DNA from: JACQFK01 sp036383955
GTDB taxonomy: Bacteria > Planctomycetota > MHYJ01 > JACPRB01
Length of the DNA stretch: 64,000 nt
Direction of reading: 5' to 3'
Assembly: GCA_036383955.1 (NCBI GenBank)
Contig: DASVNH010000181.1
Coordinates: 23,327-87,326 of the forward strand
The translations under genes were made by a program, and so were the position numbers. Below the pieces are notes generated by a model, which was given only the letters and a program-made list of their open reading frames with translations, did not search any database and was not told the origin of the DNA. This document shows, in pieces, positions 16,166 through 23,623 of the stretch; the stretch's first letter is position 1; the number at the start of each line of letters is the position of its first letter.

Positions 16166-16853
16166 CGCTCTCTGCGCGCAGTCCGCGGCGGCGAAGGCCG
16201 TCGCCCGCGAAGTGGTCGAAGCCCTCGAGCCCCGCGTGGTGAGGGCGGTCGAGGCGTACGGAGACGACGCGGCGCGGGCGCTGCGGGTGGGCGGGGCGGC
16301 GGCGCTGCCGGCGCTGGAGGCGCACGGGGCGACGGCGGCGCGCTTCCTGGCGCGCTTCGGCGACGACGGCGCGCGGCTGCTCGCGGCGGAAGGCGACGCG
16401 GTGGTGACGCTCTTCGCGAAGCACGGCGACGAGGCCGTCGCGTTCATGCTCAAGCATCCGGGCGTGGGGCGCGACCTGGTCGAGGCGTTCGGCGCCCAGG
16501 CGGCGCGGGCGAACGTGACGACGGGCGGCGTGGTGCTGATGAACCGGATGGCCGAGCCGATCCGCGCGAGCGGGCGGGCCGCCGAGATCTTCGGGGTCGT
16601 CGAGCGCTTCGGCGACCGCGCGTGCGCGTTCCTCTGGCGGAACAAGGGCGCCGTGTTCGGCGCGGCCCTCCTGACCGCCTTCCTCGCCGATCCGGAGCCC
16701 TACATCGAAGGGGCGAAGCGGCTCGTCGTCGAGCCCATGGCCGGCGCGGCGAGGAACGTCGCGGCCCGGACCGACTGGACCTGGGTCTTCGCGGCGACGG
16801 GCGTCGCGCTCGTCGCCTGGGCGGCGTGGCGGCTTCGCCGGAGAACGGCTTGA
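16149..16853 (+). CDS. Hypothetical exported, C-terminally anchored protein
   Basis: The product is a 234-residue protein with a short N-terminal signal-like segment, a helical Ala-rich body with loose repeats of the type GDDxARxLxxxG (about 35-110), and a C-terminal membrane helix followed by RRRTA (about 212-234). No known domain is recognised. It overlaps the preceding gene by 17 bp. Its stop codon lies inside the -35 box of the tRNA-Ala promoter. Confidence 0.6.
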   Translation: MWLLISALCAQSAAAKAVAREVVEALEPRVVRAVEAYGDDAARALRVGGAAALPALEAHGATAARFLARFGDDGARLLAAEGDAVVTLFAKHGDEAVAFMLKHPGVGRDLVEAFGAQAARANVTTGGVVLMNRMAEPIRASGRAAEIFGVVERFGDRACAFLWRNKGAVFGAALLTAFLADPEPYIEGAKRLVVEPMAGAARNVAARTDWTWVFAATGVALVAWAAWRLRRRTA

Positions 16854-16878
16854 CGTCCCGTCGCGCCCTGCCTATACT
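16850..16878 (+). promoter_or_regulatory. Promoter of tRNA-Ala
   Basis: TTGACG (16850-16855), a 17-nt spacer and TATACT (16873-16878) form a near-consensus sigma70 promoter. The predicted start is about 14 nt upstream of the tRNA. The -35 box overlaps the TGA of the preceding gene. Confidence 0.8.
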
Positions 16879-16898
16879 GCGCAGCGTCCCGGGCTGAT

Positions 16899-16974
16899 GG
16901 GGCTGTAGCTCAGCTGGGAGAGCGCGTGAATGGCATTCACGAGGCCGAGGGTTCGACCCCCTTCAGCTCCACCA
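16899..16974 (+). tRNA. tRNA-Ala (GGC)
   Basis: A complete 76-nt cloverleaf. The acceptor GGGGCTG pairs with CAGCTCC, the D arm is GCTC/GAGC, the anticodon stem CGTGA/TCACG encloses loop ATGGCAT (anticodon GGC), and the T arm GAGGG/CCCTT has loop TTCGACC. The discriminator is A and CCA is encoded. It reads GCC and GCU alanine codons. Confidence 0.97.
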
Positions 16975-16983
16975 ACCCGGGAC

Positions 16984-17189
16984 AGGTCCAGGAAACAGGT
17001 CCAGGTCCAGGATGTACCCCCCGCGCCCCCGGGGGGGTGCCTCTGATTCACAAAGACCTTAGTAAACGTCCCATCTTCCAAGCGTTTCAGCCGTCTAACT
17101 GGACGTGCCTGTCCGCCTTGTGAAGGAGTCCCCCCCCTCCGGGGGGGCAGGGGGGGATTTTCTGAACCTGAACCTGAACCGGAACCTGA
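16984..17189. repeat. Compound word-hairpin element with two GC modules
   Basis: Left words GGTCCA (16984-17011), a reverse GC module (17017-17037), a 91-bp AT-richer interior, a forward GC module (17130-17156: eight C, TCC, seven G, CA, seven G), then right words GAACCT (17164-17187). The left and right words are related but not identical. The interior begins near ACAAAGACCT, shared in inverse orientation with the 13407-13586 element. It fills the gap between tRNA-Ala and the HEAT-repeat gene. Confidence 0.8.
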
Positions 17190-17207
17190 TTTGGTAGCAT
17201 CAGCCTT

Positions 17208-19313
17208 ATGAGCGTCGTTCTCGCGATCCTGCTCGCCGCCCAGGATGTCGACGAGGCCCGCCTCAAGGAGCTCATCGGGCGGCTGGGGGGCGACTTCCTG
17301 GACGAGCGGGAAGAGGCCCGCAAGGGGCTGGAAGCCGCCGGCAAGGCCGCGGAGAAGCCGCTCATCGACGCCCTGACGCACGAGGATCCGCGGGTCCGGC
17401 GGAGCTGCCTCCTGCTGCTCGTGAAGCTCGCCTCCGCGCCCGCGCTGCCGCGGGCCGCGGCGCTGTTCAAGGGCGACGAGGACGCGGGGGTCGTCGACGC
17501 GGCCTTCACGCTCATCCGCGCGCTCGGCAAGGCGGCCGAGGAGGACCTGATCGACGCCCTGTCCGCCGCCTCCGCGGAGCATCGCCGCGGCGCGGTCGAA
17601 GCGATCGGCGAGATCAAGAGCGCGAAGGCCGTCGCGAAGCTCGACGACATGGAAGAGAAGGACCCGGACGGCGACGTGAAGGAGAAGGCCCTCGGCGTGC
17701 TGCTCATCCTCGGCGCGCCCGCCGAGCCGGCCCTCATCAAGCGCCTCGACTCCCCGGACGAGGGCCGCCGCACCCGCGTGTATCAGGGCCTGAAGGAGTC
17801 CAAGAACCCCGAGGTCCTGGCGGCCGTCGGCAAGCGCTTCTCCCTCGAGACCTCGAAGGAATGCGTGGACCTGGCGTACGACATCCTCCGCGGCGCGGGC
17901 TCGAAGGCGGAGGCGCACTTCCACGCCGCGCTCAAGAGCCCGCAGGAGCGCGCGCGGGAGAAGGCCATCGACGGCCTCAAGGGCCTGAAGACGGCCGGCG
18001 AGATCGGCGCCGTCGGCGAGCTCTTCCGCGACGACCCCAGCGAGCCCGTGCGCCGCGCGGCGGCGGAGTTCCTGAAGTCGCACGGCTTGAAGGCGGAGGA
18101 CGTGCTGGTCGCCTCGCTCAAGAGCGCGACGCCGGCGGTGCGGCTCGAGGCGATCCGCGCGCTGGGCGAAATCCGCTCCGAGAAGCCGCTCGGCGAGATC
18201 TCGCGCCTCTTCCGGGAGGACAAGGACGTCGACGCGCACCGCGCGGCCTTCGACTACCTGCGCCGGCTGGGCACGAAGGCGGAGAAGGACCTGCTCTTCG
18301 CGCTGGACGACGCGGACAAGGCCAACATCCGGGTGCCGGCGATCCAGGCCCTGGGCGCGGTGAAGTCGGAGGCCGCGATCGACCGGCTGGTCGAGTTCAT
18401 GGGCGGCATCGACACGGACACGAAGGACCCGGCCCGGGACGCGCTGGTGCGGATCGGCCCGAAGGCGATCGCGGCGGTCGAGAAGGCCGTCGAGTCGGGG
18501 CGGCTGCGGCGGGCGGCGGCCGACCAGGTGCGCGACCTGGTGGACCGGGAGGGCGTCGAGGCGATCCTGGCGTCGCTCGTCACGGAAGGCGGCCAGTCCG
18601 GCTGGTTCGAAGGGCAGTTCAAGGAGCTGGAGGCGTTCGGCAAGGCGCGGGCGGCGCCCGTGCTGCTGCGGATGATCAAGGAGCCCGGCTACCAGTGGCG
18701 GATCGCGGAGCGGCGCGAGAAGATCGGCGAATACGACCGGCTGATGCGCGAGCTCGCGGTGATGGCGCTCGGGGAGTTCCGGGACCCGGCGGCGCTCGAG
18801 ACCCTGAAGGCGTCGCTGGCGGAGCAGCCCGCCACGGGCGTGTCGGGCACCCTGAAGGAGGAGCTCTTCGTCGCGCTGCACAAGCTCGGCGACCCGGCCC
18901 CGGTGAACGAGTTCCTGAAGACGTCCACCAAGGAAGGCGAGGCGGCGCTGAAGGCGGACCGGCGCGGGCCGGCCTGCGAGATCTTCTTCTCCCAGGCGCT
19001 GGTGCTGAACCGCGTGGGACGTCGGGCCGAAGCCGCGGAGGTCTACGTCCGGATCCTGGGCGTCCTCCCGGAAGACACGGCGGATCCGGACGAGATCGAC
19101 CACGTGCGGCTCTCGCGCTACAACCTGGCGTGCCTGAAGGCGCTCGACGGCAAGAAGGCGGAAGCCGTGGAATGGCTGGGCAAGGCGGTGCGCGCGGGGT
19201 TCAAGGACCGGGAGTGGATCCAGCGCGACAAGGACCTCGACGCCATCCGCGGGGAAGCGGGGTACAAAGCCCTGCTCGCGGACGACGCGCTCTTCGACAA
19301 GGGCGACCGCTAA
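17208..19313 (+). CDS. HEAT-repeat protein with C-terminal TPR-like region
   Basis: This 701-residue protein begins with a weak signal-like stretch (SVVLAILLAAQ) and then about twelve HEAT/PBS-lyase-type helical repeats (about 15-590) with phrases such as DPRVRRSCLLLLVKL, VRLEAIRALGEI and EYDRLMRELAVMALGEF. The last 100 residues resemble tetratricopeptide helices (SRYNLACLKALDGKKAEAVEWL). Such proteins act as scaffolds for protein binding; no catalytic motif is seen. It stands alone between two word-hairpin elements. An exported location is possible but uncertain. Confidence 0.85.
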   Translation: MSVVLAILLAAQDVDEARLKELIGRLGGDFLDEREEARKGLEAAGKAAEKPLIDALTHEDPRVRRSCLLLLVKLASAPALPRAAALFKGDEDAGVVDAAFTLIRALGKAAEEDLIDALSAASAEHRRGAVEAIGEIKSAKAVAKLDDMEEKDPDGDVKEKALGVLLILGAPAEPALIKRLDSPDEGRRTRVYQGLKESKNPEVLAAVGKRFSLETSKECVDLAYDILRGAGSKAEAHFHAALKSPQERAREKAIDGLKGLKTAGEIGAVGELFRDDPSEPVRRAAAEFLKSHGLKAEDVLVASLKSATPAVRLEAIRALGEIRSEKPLGEISRLFREDKDVDAHRAAFDYLRRLGTKAEKDLLFALDDADKANIRVPAIQALGAVKSEAAIDRLVEFMGGIDTDTKDPARDALVRIGPKAIAAVEKAVESGRLRRAAADQVRDLVDREGVEAILASLVTEGGQSGWFEGQFKELEAFGKARAAPVLLRMIKEPGYQWRIAERREKIGEYDRLMRELAVMALGEFRDPAALETLKASLAEQPATGVSGTLKEELFVALHKLGDPAPVNEFLKTSTKEGEAALKADRRGPACEIFFSQALVLNRVGRRAEAAEVYVRILGVLPEDTADPDEIDHVRLSRYNLACLKALDGKKAEAVEWLGKAVRAGFKDREWIQRDKDLDAIRGEAGYKALLADDALFDKGDR

Positions 19314-19317
19314 CTGC

Positions 19318-19387
19318 GAGCTCCAAGCTCCAAGCGCCAAGACGTGGGGGGGATTCCTTGGAGCTTGGCACTTGGCGCTTGGCTCTC
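19318..19387. repeat. Word-hairpin element with two NNCCAAG arms
   Basis: The left arm (19318-19342) has three NNCCAAG words (CT, CT, CG variants). A short G-run (seven G) sits near the centre, and the right arm (19356-19387) has four inverted words (CT, TG, CG, AG variants). The arms can pair over about 25 bp with mismatches only at the two variable bases. It lies between the HEAT-repeat gene and an ECF sigma gene. Confidence 0.85.
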
Positions 19388-19471
19388 GCGCGTAGAGTAT
19401 TCAATCCTTCACGGATCCTGAACGCGGATAGCTTCGGGCGTGGGGGCCGTTGGATACGGGAGGCCGGTTCG

Positions 19472-20014
19472 ATGTCCGAGGTCCGCCGGGCCTTCGAGGA
19501 GCTCTTGAGGGAGCACTTCGACGCCTTGTACTTCGCCGCGCTCGACATGAGCGGGAACGCCTCGGACGCCGAGGATCTCGCCCAGGAGACGGCGATGAAG
19601 GGGCTGAGGCGCTTCGACAGTTTCCAGGCGGGGACCGACTTCAAGGCGTGGATGATGCGGATCCTGGCGAACACGTACATCGACCTGTACCGCCGGCGCC
19701 GCCGGGAGAAACCGGCGGGCGCGGAGGACGCCGTCGTCGCGATGGCCGACGCGGAGTCGCCGCTGCGGCCGGCGGACATGGAGTTCCTCCTCCCGTCGGA
19801 CGTGGAGGGGGCGCTGCGCGAGCTGCCGGAGACGCAGCGCGCGGCGATCGTGCTGATCGACGTCAACGGGCTCACCAACCAGGAGGCGGCCGAGGCGCTC
19901 GGCTGGCCGCTCGGGACCGTGAACTCGCGGGTGTATCGGGGACGCGTGGAGCTCAAAAAAATCCTGCGCCGGATGGCCGACGGCCATCGGGCGTTGGGGA
20001 GGGAATCCAGATGA
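19472..20014 (+). CDS. ECF-type RNA polymerase sigma factor
   Basis: This 180-residue ECF sigma factor has region 2 around NASDAEDLAQETAMKGL and the WMMRILANTYIDLYRRRRR helix, and region 4 with LRELPETQRAAIVLIDVNG and EAAEALGWPLGTVNSRVYR, a clear helix-turn-helix. A GGAGG sequence lies 9-13 nt upstream of the ATG. The stop overlaps the start of the next gene (ATGA), which encodes a membrane protein with the position and topology of an anti-sigma factor. Confidence 0.93.
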   Translation: MSEVRRAFEELLREHFDALYFAALDMSGNASDAEDLAQETAMKGLRRFDSFQAGTDFKAWMMRILANTYIDLYRRRRREKPAGAEDAVVAMADAESPLRPADMEFLLPSDVEGALRELPETQRAAIVLIDVNGLTNQEAAEALGWPLGTVNSRVYRGRVELKKILRRMADGHRALGRESR

Positions 20015-20838
20015 ACGACGACTCCTTGCGACGGCTGCTGCGGAACTCCCTGCTCGGGCGGAAGGCGCCCGCGGGCCTGTGGGAGCGCGTCCGCGCCCGG
20101 CTCGCCGGCGCGCCCCGACGTCCCCTCGCGCTCACCCTCTTCGCCGCCGCCGCGATCCTCGCCGCCGCCGGCCTCAAGCTGGCGCTGCGTTCGACGCCCG
20201 ACGCGACCCCCGCCCCGACCGCCGCTCTCCCCGCCTGGATCGCGGCCGCCGTCGAGCAGCACCGCGGCCTGGGGGGCATGTACGAGAAGACCCCTCCCAT
20301 GGCGCCCCGCGAGCTGACGGAGCGCGTGAAGGAGCAGAGCGGACAGTTCGTCGACCTCCCCGGCCTTCGCGAGGCCGGCTTCGAGCCGCGCGAAGTGCAC
20401 CAGTGCCTGGAGAAGGGCTTCGGGCACGTGATCTACGCGAACACCTGGTCGAAGCTGTCCTGCTTCCTCTTCGAGGACGACAGGGTCCCCGAGCTCGACG
20501 CGACCCACTTCTCGAGCGGCGACGTCTCGGTCATCGCCGTCAAGGAGGGGACGCACTTGAAAGTCTGGGTGAGCGAGCTCAAGCCGTCGCAGCTGTCCAC
20601 CATCGCGCTCCACGCCCAGATGAAGCGCGACCGGATGAAGACGACCGAGCTGGACCTCGTCTCGGCGCCGCGCATCGTGGAGACGGTCCTGCTCGGCATG
20701 CCGGGCGTCGAGGACGTCCGCTTCGAGGCGGGGAAGAAAGTCTGCGTGGAGTACGACGAGAAGCAGACCTCCGAGGACGCGATCCGCGGCTACGCCACCT
20801 ACAACGGCGTGGCCAACTGGGGAGGCGAGGGCCGATGA
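20011..20838 (+). CDS. Probable anti-sigma-type membrane protein with degenerate HMA-like C-terminal domain
   Basis: The 275-residue product has a cytoplasmic N-terminus of about 35 residues, one membrane helix (about 38-58) and an external domain. Its place directly after an ECF sigma gene, with translational overlap, suggests it restrains that sigma factor; no zinc-binding HxxxCxxC motif is present. The last 65 residues (VETVLLGMPGVEDVRFEAG, then EDAIRGYATYNGV) resemble the ferredoxin-like heavy-metal-associated fold, but the metal-binding CxxC is missing. Two cysteines elsewhere (HQCLEKG and LSCFLFED) could be redox or metal ligands. The role is inferred from context. Confidence 0.6.
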   Translation: MNDDSLRRLLRNSLLGRKAPAGLWERVRARLAGAPRRPLALTLFAAAAILAAAGLKLALRSTPDATPAPTAALPAWIAAAVEQHRGLGGMYEKTPPMAPRELTERVKEQSGQFVDLPGLREAGFEPREVHQCLEKGFGHVIYANTWSKLSCFLFEDDRVPELDATHFSSGDVSVIAVKEGTHLKVWVSELKPSQLSTIALHAQMKRDRMKTTELDLVSAPRIVETVLLGMPGVEDVRFEAGKKVCVEYDEKQTSEDAIRGYATYNGVANWGGEGR

Positions 20839-21518
20839 AGTCGCTCGCCCTTCTCCTGCTTCTCGCGCCCTCGACGGAGGACGTCGTCTGGATGAAGCTC
20901 GAGCAGGCGCGCGTTTTCGCGGCCCGCGCGGGCAAGCCCATCCTGATCATCGTCACCGTCGACCCGAAGACCGGCAGCTCGGTCTGCGGGAAGTCGAGCG
21001 GCCTCGACAAGGCCCTGTCCGATCCCGCCATCGAGAAGCGCGCCGGCAACTTCTGCTTCGTGCGCGCCTGCGACCGGAAGACGGCGGAGGCCGTCCGGGC
21101 CACCCGCTGCCTGGAGCTGATCTTCCTCGAGCCCGACGGCGAGGAGGTTTACCGCGCGGAGTTCAAGGACGCGCCCGCCCTGGACAAGGCGATGGCGTCC
21201 GCCGCCGAGCGCTGCGCGCCGCGGGCGGTCGCCTGGGCCGCGGGCGAAGGCGCCGCGGGCAAGCCGGTCGTCTACGTCTTCGGTGACGCCGAGCTGCACA
21301 AGGCCCTCGAGGACCGCGCGATCTCGCCGCTCCACGACCGCCTCGTCTTCGTGAAGGCCTCCGTCAAAAGCGAGGACGCGAAGCGCTTCGGCGTGACCCA
21401 GGCCCCGGCCCTGGTGGTCGTCGACAAGGGCGAGGTCCTCGAGAAGCTCGCGGGGCGCAAGCCCGCCAAGGACCTCCGCGCGGCGCTCCTGAGGGCGCTC
21501 GGGAAAGCCCAGAAGTAA
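20835..21518 (+). CDS. Thioredoxin-fold exported protein
   Basis: This 227-residue protein has a short signal sequence (KSLALLLLLAPS). Residues 25-120 look thioredoxin-like: EQARVFAARAGKPILIIVTVD, a CGKSSGLD segment where the redox motif would sit, and FVRACDRK. A CxxC is not formed, so disulfide chemistry is doubtful. The second half (about 135-222) repeats the fold with KPVVYVFGD and GVTQAPALVVVDKGEV, including the cis-proline-like APALV. Overlap with the preceding gene places it in the sigma operon, possibly as an envelope redox or metal sensor partner (inference). Confidence 0.65.
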   Translation: MKSLALLLLLAPSTEDVVWMKLEQARVFAARAGKPILIIVTVDPKTGSSVCGKSSGLDKALSDPAIEKRAGNFCFVRACDRKTAEAVRATRCLELIFLEPDGEEVYRAEFKDAPALDKAMASAAERCAPRAVAWAAGEGAAGKPVVYVFGDAELHKALEDRAISPLHDRLVFVKASVKSEDAKRFGVTQAPALVVVDKGEVLEKLAGRKPAKDLRAALLRALGKAQK

Positions 21519-21520
21519 AC

Positions 21521-21637
21521 CCGGATTCCGGAGTCCAGAATCCCGGAGTCCAGGTCCCGCCTCTCTCCTGTCGTGGGCCGGAATCGGCCGTTGACGGATA
21601 ACGCCGGGCGGTTCGAGGGCCTCCTGATTCCAGATTC
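21521..21637. repeat. Word-repeat element (GGAGTCCAG words)
   Basis: Left words at 21521-21554 repeat CCGGAGTCCAG twice with an AATC spacer. A short partner, CTGATTCCAGATTCG, lies at 21623-21637 and can pair with CCAGAATC. A run of six C follows. The sequence between holds the small palindrome GGCCG-GAAT-CGGCC. This is a weaker, more degraded member of the element class. Confidence 0.5.
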
Positions 21638-21679
21638 GCCCCCCGAGCGCCGATCTAGATAGGAAGAGAGAGGGGGATC

Positions 21680-22753
21680 ATGTCGGCCCGGCTCGACGTC
21701 CGTCCCGGCGTCATCGCGCTGTCGGGGACGCTCGACGTCCATTCCACCGCCGAGCTCTGGGCGTCCGCCATGGACGCCGTGAAGGGGCCGGTCGTCGTGG
21801 ACGCGTCGGGCGTCGAGCACTGCGACGGCACCGGCATCGGCCTCCTGGTCGAGCTGCGGCGGCGCGGGGCGTCGGACGTCCAAGGCCTCCCGGCCCGCTT
21901 CCAGGCCCTCCTGGAGCTCTTTCCGAAAACGCCGGCGAAGGCGCCCGAGCCGCCGAGGCCGACGTCCATGGCGGAGGACGTCGGCAAGGCCACGGCGACG
22001 CTCTGGGCCGACCTCCGGAGCCAGGTGGCGTTCATCGGCGAGATCACGGCGGCGCTGGCGGCGGCGGTCCGGCGGCCGCGGAGCGTGCGGTGGCTCGACG
22101 TCCTGCGGGTGGCGGAGGCGGCGGGCGTGAACGCGGTGCCGATCATCTGCTTCATGGGGCTGCTGGTCGGCTTCATCCTGGCGTTCCAGTCGGCGGTGCC
22201 GCTGCGGCAGTTCGGGGCGGAGGTGTTCGTCTCGGAGCTGGTGACGGTGTCGGTGGTGCGGGAGCTGGGGCCGCTGATGACGGCGATCCTGCTCGCGGGG
22301 CGGTCGGGCTCGGCCTTCGCGGCGGAGCTCGGGACGATGAAGGTGAACGAGGAAGTCGACGCGCTGGTGACGATGGGCCTGGCGCCGGCGCGCTTCCTGG
22401 CGGTGCCGCGGGTGCTGGCGGCGATGCTGGTGACGCCGCCGCTGGCGCTGTTCTTCGACCTTATGGCGATGACGGGCGGGGCGATCGTGGTGGGCTCGTT
22501 CGGGTATCCGCCGGCGACGTTCCTGCGGCACGCGGCGACGGTCGTCACGCTGCCGGTCCTGGGCATGAGCGTGCTGAAGACGTTCGTGTTCGGCCTGATC
22601 GTGGCGGGCGTGGGATGTCATCAGGGCCTGCGGACGGGCACGGGGGCGACGGCGGTGGGCCTGAGCACGACGCGGGCGGTGGTGGCGGGCATCCTGCTGA
22701 CGATCGTGGCGGACGGGGTCTTCTCGGTGATGCTGTTCGCGATGGACATCTGA
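21680..22753 (+). CDS. mlaE: STAS-domain/MlaE-type ABC permease fusion
   Basis: This 357-residue protein joins an N-terminal STAS-like domain (residues 1-80; VVVDASGVEHCDGTGIGLLVEL) to an MlaE permease (about 130-357). STAS domains normally appear as the separate subunit MlaB, so the fusion replaces it. The permease carries ELGPLMTAILLAGRSGSAFAAE and ELGTMKVNEEVDALVTM. It is the first gene of the second MCE operon, upstream of mlaF by a 1-bp overlap. It differs clearly from the 252-residue permease at 8927, which has no STAS part. Confidence 0.92.
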   Translation: MSARLDVRPGVIALSGTLDVHSTAELWASAMDAVKGPVVVDASGVEHCDGTGIGLLVELRRRGASDVQGLPARFQALLELFPKTPAKAPEPPRPTSMAEDVGKATATLWADLRSQVAFIGEITAALAAAVRRPRSVRWLDVLRVAEAAGVNAVPIICFMGLLVGFILAFQSAVPLRQFGAEVFVSELVTVSVVRELGPLMTAILLAGRSGSAFAAELGTMKVNEEVDALVTMGLAPARFLAVPRVLAAMLVTPPLALFFDLMAMTGGAIVVGSFGYPPATFLRHAATVVTLPVLGMSVLKTFVFGLIVAGVGCHQGLRTGTGATAVGLSTTRAVVAGILLTIVADGVFSVMLFAMDI

Positions 22754-23502
22754 TGGCGGACGTCATCGCGCGCGTCGAGGGGCTCACGGCCGGCTACGCG
22801 GGCCGGACGATCCTGGAGAACGTCTCCTGCGAGGTGAAGGCGGGGGAGATCTTCGTGGTGCTGGGCGGCTCGGGCTGCGGCAAGAGCACGCTGCTCAAGC
22901 ACATGATCGGGCTGCTGCCGCCTTTGGCCGGGCGGGTCTGGATCGAAGGGAAGGATCTCGCGACCGCGGAGGGCGCGGCGCGCGAGGGGATCCTGAAGCG
23001 GATCGGGGTGATGTACCAGCAGGGGGCGCTGTTCGGGTCGATGACGCTGCTGGAAAACGCGCGGCTGCCGCTCGAGGCGTTCACGGCGCTGCCCGGCGAC
23101 GCGCGCGACGCGGTGGCGCGGAGCAAGCTCGCGCTCGTGGGGCTGGACGGCTTCGAGGGCCACATGCCGTCGGAGATCTCGGGCGGCATGCGCAAGCGCG
23201 CGGCGATCGCGCGGGCGCTGGCCCTGGATCCGCCGCTGCTGTTCCTGGACGAGCCGTCGGCGGGGCTGGATCCCGTGACGTCCGCCGACCTCGACCAGCT
23301 GATCATCCGGCTGTCGCGGAGCCTGGGGCTCACGTTCGTGGTGGTGACCCACGAGCTGCCGAGCATCTACGCGATCGCCGACCGGGTGATCATGCTCGAC
23401 CGCTCGAAGAAGGGCATCATCGCGGAAGGGAAGCCGGCGGACTTGCGGGACCGCTCGGAGGACCCCTGGGTCCGGCGTTTCTTCCGAAGAGAGGCTTCCT
23501 GA
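22753..23502 (+). CDS. mlaF: ABC transporter ATPase, MlaF family
   Basis: This 249-residue ATPase has Walker A GGSGCGKST, Q-loop VMYQQGALF, signature ISGGMRKRAAIARA, Walker B LLFLDEPSAGLDP and H-loop VTHELPS, all complete. It energises the adjacent MlaE permease. It starts at ATG 22753 within TGATG, coupling its translation to mlaE. A word-hairpin element separates it from mlaD. Confidence 0.93.
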   Translation: MADVIARVEGLTAGYAGRTILENVSCEVKAGEIFVVLGGSGCGKSTLLKHMIGLLPPLAGRVWIEGKDLATAEGAAREGILKRIGVMYQQGALFGSMTLLENARLPLEAFTALPGDARDAVARSKLALVGLDGFEGHMPSEISGGMRKRAAIARALALDPPLLFLDEPSAGLDPVTSADLDQLIIRLSRSLGLTFVVVTHELPSIYAIADRVIMLDRSKKGIIAEGKPADLRDRSEDPWVRRFFRREAS

Positions 23503-23504
23503 AC

Positions 23505-23608
23505 AGGTCACGGTCAAGGTCAAGGTCAAGGTCAAGGAGGATCCCCCCCATCCCCCCCCGGGGGGCAGGGGGGGCGTTTCCTTGACCCTGACCGTGCCCT
23601 TGACCGGT
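23505..23608. repeat. Word-hairpin element with GGTCAA arms and GC module
   Basis: The left arm (23505-23536) is CAGGTCACGG followed by four GGTCAA-type words. A GC module follows (23543-23574: C-runs, six G, CA, seven G), then the right arm CCTTGACCCTGACCGTG and CCCTTGACCGG (23579-23608). The variant CACGGTCA word on the left is matched by TGACCGTG on the right, so the arms agree even where the word departs from its own repeat. It lies inside the mlaEFD operon. Confidence 0.88.
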
Positions 23609-23623
23609 CGATGAGGTGAAGAG

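Noticed and set aside
19318..19387. Sigma54 promoter suggested by TGGCAC in the CCAAG/CTTGG words
   Set aside because: The -12 element (TTGCW) is not at the required spacing; the match comes from the repeat word itself.
23505..23608. CRISPR-like array of short direct repeats (also at 48836 and 57828)
   Set aside because: Words are 6-9 bp, contiguous and without spacers; no cas gene is present.
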